From the NCBI GenBank assembly GCA_945635805.1, contig CALZCW010000034.1, positions 1 to 6,731 of the forward strand: a DNA stretch of 6,731 bases, written 5' to 3'. This DNA is from an uncultured Clostridia bacterium. GTDB taxonomy: Bacteria > Bacillota > Clostridia > Oscillospirales > Oscillospiraceae. The notes beneath the pieces were generated by a model. That model worked only from the letters and a program-made list of their open reading frames with translations, was not told the origin of the DNA and did no database searches. The position numbers and the translations under genes are program-made. Within the stretch, counting starts at the first letter, position 1; each line of letters begins with the position of its first letter. Below, in pieces: positions 4,386-6,731 of the stretch.

Positions 4386-6596
4386 ATGAAAATCATCCAC
4401 ATGATCTCCGGCGGCGACGTAGGCGGCGCAAAGACCCACGTTCTCTCCCTGCTGGCCGGACTGAACAAAACCGAAACCGTCCACCTCATCTGTTTTACCG
4501 AAGGGCCTTTTGCCGATGAAGCCCGTCAGTTGGGCATCCCCACCACGGTCATTGCCGACAGCAGTCTGCTCCGCACGGGAAAACGGATTCTGGCCATGAT
4601 CCGCCACGACGGCTACCAGGTCATCCACTGCCACGGCGCGCGGGCCAATATGATGGGGATGCTCCTGCGGAAAAAAGCCGGTGTGCCGGTGATCTCCACC
4701 ATCCACAGCGACTACCGTCTGGACTACCTGGGCAGGCCCATGGCCGCTCTGACCTACGGCAACATCAACAAGATTGCCCTGCGGCGCTTTGACGCCTGGG
4801 TGGGCGTGTCGGCGGGGATGACCGACCTGCTCATTTCCCGCGGCTTCGACCCGCAGCGCGTCTACACCCTCTATAACGGCGTGGATTTTTCCCGCCGGCC
4901 GGAGATTGTTCCCCGGGATGCGTATCTGAAAAGCATCGGGCTGAGCGTGGAAGAGGACACGGTGGTCTTCGGCATCGCCGCCCGCATCAACCCGGTCAAG
5001 GACATGACGACGCTGATCCGCGCCTTTGCCGCGGCCGTGGAGGAGTGTCCCAACATCCGCCTGGTCATTGCCGGCGACGGCGAACAGGAGGCCGAGATCC
5101 GCGCTCTGGCACGGGAACTGTGTCCGTCCGGAACAGTGTGCTTTGCCGGCTGGGTACAGCAGATCGACAGCTTCTACAACGCCCTGGATGTCAACGTGCT
5201 GACCTCTCTGTCGGAAACCTTCCCCTACGCGCTGACCGAGGGCGCGAGGATGCACTGCGCCACCATCGCTTCCCGGGTCGGCGGCGTTCCCTATCTCATC
5301 GATGACGGCTTCAATGGCCTGCTGTTTGAACCGCGGGACGTTGCAAAGCTGACCTCCCACATGGTCTATTTTGCCCGCCACCGGGAGGAGCGGCTCGCCA
5401 TGGGCGAAAAGCTTTATGAAAAGGCCCGTCGGGACTTTTCTCTGGAAGCCATGGTCAGCAAGCAGGAATCCATCTACGAGACTATCATCCGCCGGGCGAA
5501 GCGGCCTGCCGGACTGCGGGACGGCGTGGTCATCTGCGGTGCCTACGGCAAGGGCAACAGCGGCGATAACGCCATATTAAACGCCATTGTGGAGCAGCTC
5601 CACCACATCGACCCGGACCTGCCCATCACCGCCCTCAGCCGCGACCCCATGGAGACCAAGCTCTGCGCGGGCATCGACGCGGTGTATACCTTCTCCGTTT
5701 TTAAGATCGGGCGGCTCCTGCGCCGCACCAAGCTCTATATCAGCGGCGGCGGCACTCTGATGCAGGACGCCACCAGCACCCGTTCCCTGCTGTATTACCT
5801 GTTCAGCATCCGGCAGGCTCACCGCTGCGGCTGCAAGGTCATGCTTTACGGCTGCGGCATCGGCCCCATCTCCAAGGAGCGCAATCAGAAGCGGACGGCG
5901 AAGGTCCTGAACCGCTATGTCAATACCATTTCCGTCCGGGACCGCTACTCCATCGACACCCTGGAGCAGCTGGGCGTGACGGAGCCGGAGATCCACCTCA
6001 ATGCCGATCCCGCGCTGCTCATTGACCCGCCGGACACCGATGAGCTGCGTTCTTATCTGCGCCGCAGCGGTCTGGTGGAGGGCAAGTCCTACGTCATGAT
6101 CGCCCTGCGGCCCTGGGATGGCTTCACGGAAAAGATCGGCGCTTTTGCCGCGGCGGCGGAATATCTGCACCGGGAGTACGGCCTCATTCCCCTGCTCTAC
6201 GCCATGGAGCCCGCCAGGGATGAGGCGGCGGTCAAGGCCGTAGCGGAAAAGATCCACTGCCCTCATCTGGTCTTGAGCGCCGGGACCAACGGCGCTGAGA
6301 TTCTGGCTCTGGTGCGGCGGATGTCCCTGGTGATCTCCATGCGCCTGCACACGCTGATCTTCGCCTCGGGGCAGGGTGTTCCCGTGGTGGGCATCGTCTA
6401 TGATCCCAAGGTCAGCGGCTTCCTGGACTATCTGGGCCAGGACCTCTATCTGCCCCTGCAGGAGGTCAACCTGGGTGCGCTGGCTGACCTGATCGACGCG
6501 GCTATGGCGGAGGAGCCTTTTGAATCGGAGAACATTCAGCGTCTGCGCCGTCTGTCCGCCGAAAACGAAGCTCTTGCCCGGCGTCTGCTCACATAA
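4386..6596 (+). CDS. csaB: Fusion of GT4-type glycosyltransferase and CsaB-type polysaccharide pyruvyl transferase
   Basis: A 736-residue two-domain cytoplasmic enzyme. Residues 1-~370 are a GT-B glycosyltransferase of the GT4 type: glycine-rich GGDVGGAKTHV (9-19), YNGVD (163-167), R200-x4-K205, GDGEQ (230-234) and the E277-x7-E285 motif that binds the nucleotide-sugar donor. Residues ~380-705 form a polysaccharide pyruvyl transferase domain: GAYGKGNSGDNAIL (385-398), SGGGTLMQD (453-461), YGCGIGPI (488-495), SVRDRYS (516-522), NADPAL (539-544) and SMRLH (651-655) with the conserved R-x-H. CsaB enzymes transfer pyruvate from phosphoenolpyruvate to an amino sugar of the lipid-linked secondary wall polymer, creating the ligand for SLH domains. 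Stand-alone CsaB is roughly half this length, so one chain here probably adds a sugar and pyruvylates it or a neighbouring sugar. No stop or frame change lies at the junction (about 5496-5525). Both domains look complete. Donor and acceptor sugars cannot be read from sequence. The csaB symbol applies to the C-terminal half. Confidence 0.92.
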   Translation: MKIIHMISGGDVGGAKTHVLSLLAGLNKTETVHLICFTEGPFADEARQLGIPTTVIADSSLLRTGKRILAMIRHDGYQVIHCHGARANMMGMLLRKKAGVPVISTIHSDYRLDYLGRPMAALTYGNINKIALRRFDAWVGVSAGMTDLLISRGFDPQRVYTLYNGVDFSRRPEIVPRDAYLKSIGLSVEEDTVVFGIAARINPVKDMTTLIRAFAAAVEECPNIRLVIAGDGEQEAEIRALARELCPSGTVCFAGWVQQIDSFYNALDVNVLTSLSETFPYALTEGARMHCATIASRVGGVPYLIDDGFNGLLFEPRDVAKLTSHMVYFARHREERLAMGEKLYEKARRDFSLEAMVSKQESIYETIIRRAKRPAGLRDGVVICGAYGKGNSGDNAILNAIVEQLHHIDPDLPITALSRDPMETKLCAGIDAVYTFSVFKIGRLLRRTKLYISGGGTLMQDATSTRSLLYYLFSIRQAHRCGCKVMLYGCGIGPISKERNQKRTAKVLNRYVNTISVRDRYSIDTLEQLGVTEPEIHLNADPALLIDPPDTDELRSYLRRSGLVEGKSYVMIALRPWDGFTEKIGAFAAAAEYLHREYGLIPLLYAMEPARDEAAVKAVAEKIHCPHLVLSAGTNGAEILALVRRMSLVISMRLHTLIFASGQGVPVVGIVYDPKVSGFLDYLGQDLYLPLQEVNLGALADLIDAAMAEEPFESENIQRLRRLSAENEALARRLLT

Positions 6597-6610
6597 GGGT
6601 ATAAAAAACA

Positions 6611-6643
6611 ACACGGCACGCCGCAAAAAGCAGCGTGCCGTGT
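6611..6643. terminator. Strong bidirectional intrinsic terminator
   Basis: ACACGGCACGC (6611-6621) pairs perfectly with GCGTGCCGTGT (6633-6643). On the + strand a T tract follows (TTTTATTAT, ending 6651). On the - strand the stem is followed by TGTTTTTTAT, from the A run at 6603-6608. It begins 15 bases after the csaB-fusion stop and can also end transcription of the convergent gene at the right edge. Confidence 0.9.
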
Positions 6644-6654
6644 TTTATTATGCA

Positions 6655-6731
6655 TCAATACAGATAGGGCATGGCCTCAGAGATGGTATAGGAGGCAGCG
6701 GAAACGCCGATTGCGATAAGGAGGATCCAGA
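6655..6731 (-). CDS. C-terminal end of an unidentified convergent protein (partial)
   Basis: On the - strand a frame is open from the window edge to TGA at 6657-6655, giving the last 24 residues of a protein. It begins WILLIAIGVSAASY and ends MPYLY, so a hydrophobic stretch closes the protein, as in a membrane protein whose last helix lies near the C-terminus. G or C at most third codon positions and the two-sided terminator just beyond its stop support a real gene. The family cannot be recognised from so little. A second - frame is also open here but gives a proline- and serine-rich peptide that is less protein-like. Confidence 0.55.
   Translation of the reverse strand, partial: WILLIAIGVSAASYTISEAMPYLY

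Noticed and set aside
4275..5381. Long - strand open frame covering the divergent promoter and the glycosyltransferase half
   Set aside because: It runs through an AT-rich intergenic region, overlaps clear GT4 motifs on the + strand and has a His/Gly/Val-rich composition typical of antisense frames.
5577..6626. Long - strand open frame opposite the CsaB half
   Set aside because: It starts inside the bidirectional terminator, has no recognisable domain and mirrors the strongly supported pyruvyl transferase domain.

Overview
The window looks like chromosomal DNA from a GC-rich Gram-positive anaerobe of the Clostridia, most likely the Oscillospiraceae/Oscillibacter-Flavonifractor type. This is inferred from three things: S-layer homology (SLH) domains on a secreted protein, a CsaB-type pyruvyl transferase, and small zinc-ribbon/one-transmembrane proteins, all with strong G/C at third codon positions and AGGAGG-type ribosome binding sites. 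No sequence search was possible, so the taxonomic placement is a judgement.

Layout from left to right. (1) The C-terminal part of a secreted protein with a four-cysteine unit and three SLH repeats runs on the + strand to 768. (2) A tail-to-tail gap (769-868) holds two hairpins that can act as terminators. (3) Four tightly packed genes lie on the - strand and are transcribed leftward from about 4.27 kb: a DUF4330-like membrane-anchored protein (4231-3740), an O-antigen ligase/polymerase-like membrane protein (3743-2163), and two related zinc-ribbon membrane proteins (2166-1600 and 1579-869). The first three genes overlap by 4 bases each (ATGA), and the last follows after 20 bases. (4) An AT-rich divergent promoter region (4232-4385) contains a small palindrome. 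(5) One long + strand gene (4386-6596) encodes a fusion of a GT4-type glycosyltransferase with a CsaB-type polysaccharide pyruvyl transferase. (6) A strong bidirectional terminator (6611-6643) is followed by the last 24 codons of a convergent - strand gene cut by the window edge.

Functionally the window reads as a cell-surface anchoring locus. In characterised Firmicutes, SLH domains bind a secondary cell wall polysaccharide only when it carries ketal-linked pyruvate, and CsaB supplies that pyruvate. Here the SLH protein, the glycosyltransferase-CsaB fusion and a Wzy/WaaL-like polymerase or ligase sit within 6.7 kb, which suggests that one locus makes the polymer, decorates it and uses it as an anchor. 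The DUF4330 protein and the two zinc-ribbon proteins have no established role. Their tight coupling to the ligase gene makes them candidate accessory or sensing components of the same pathway.

The points most worth a second look are the GT4-CsaB fusion, the pair of zinc-ribbon paralogues with conserved extracytoplasmic cysteines, and an internal 27-residue duplication in the arginine-rich N-terminal extension of the ligase.
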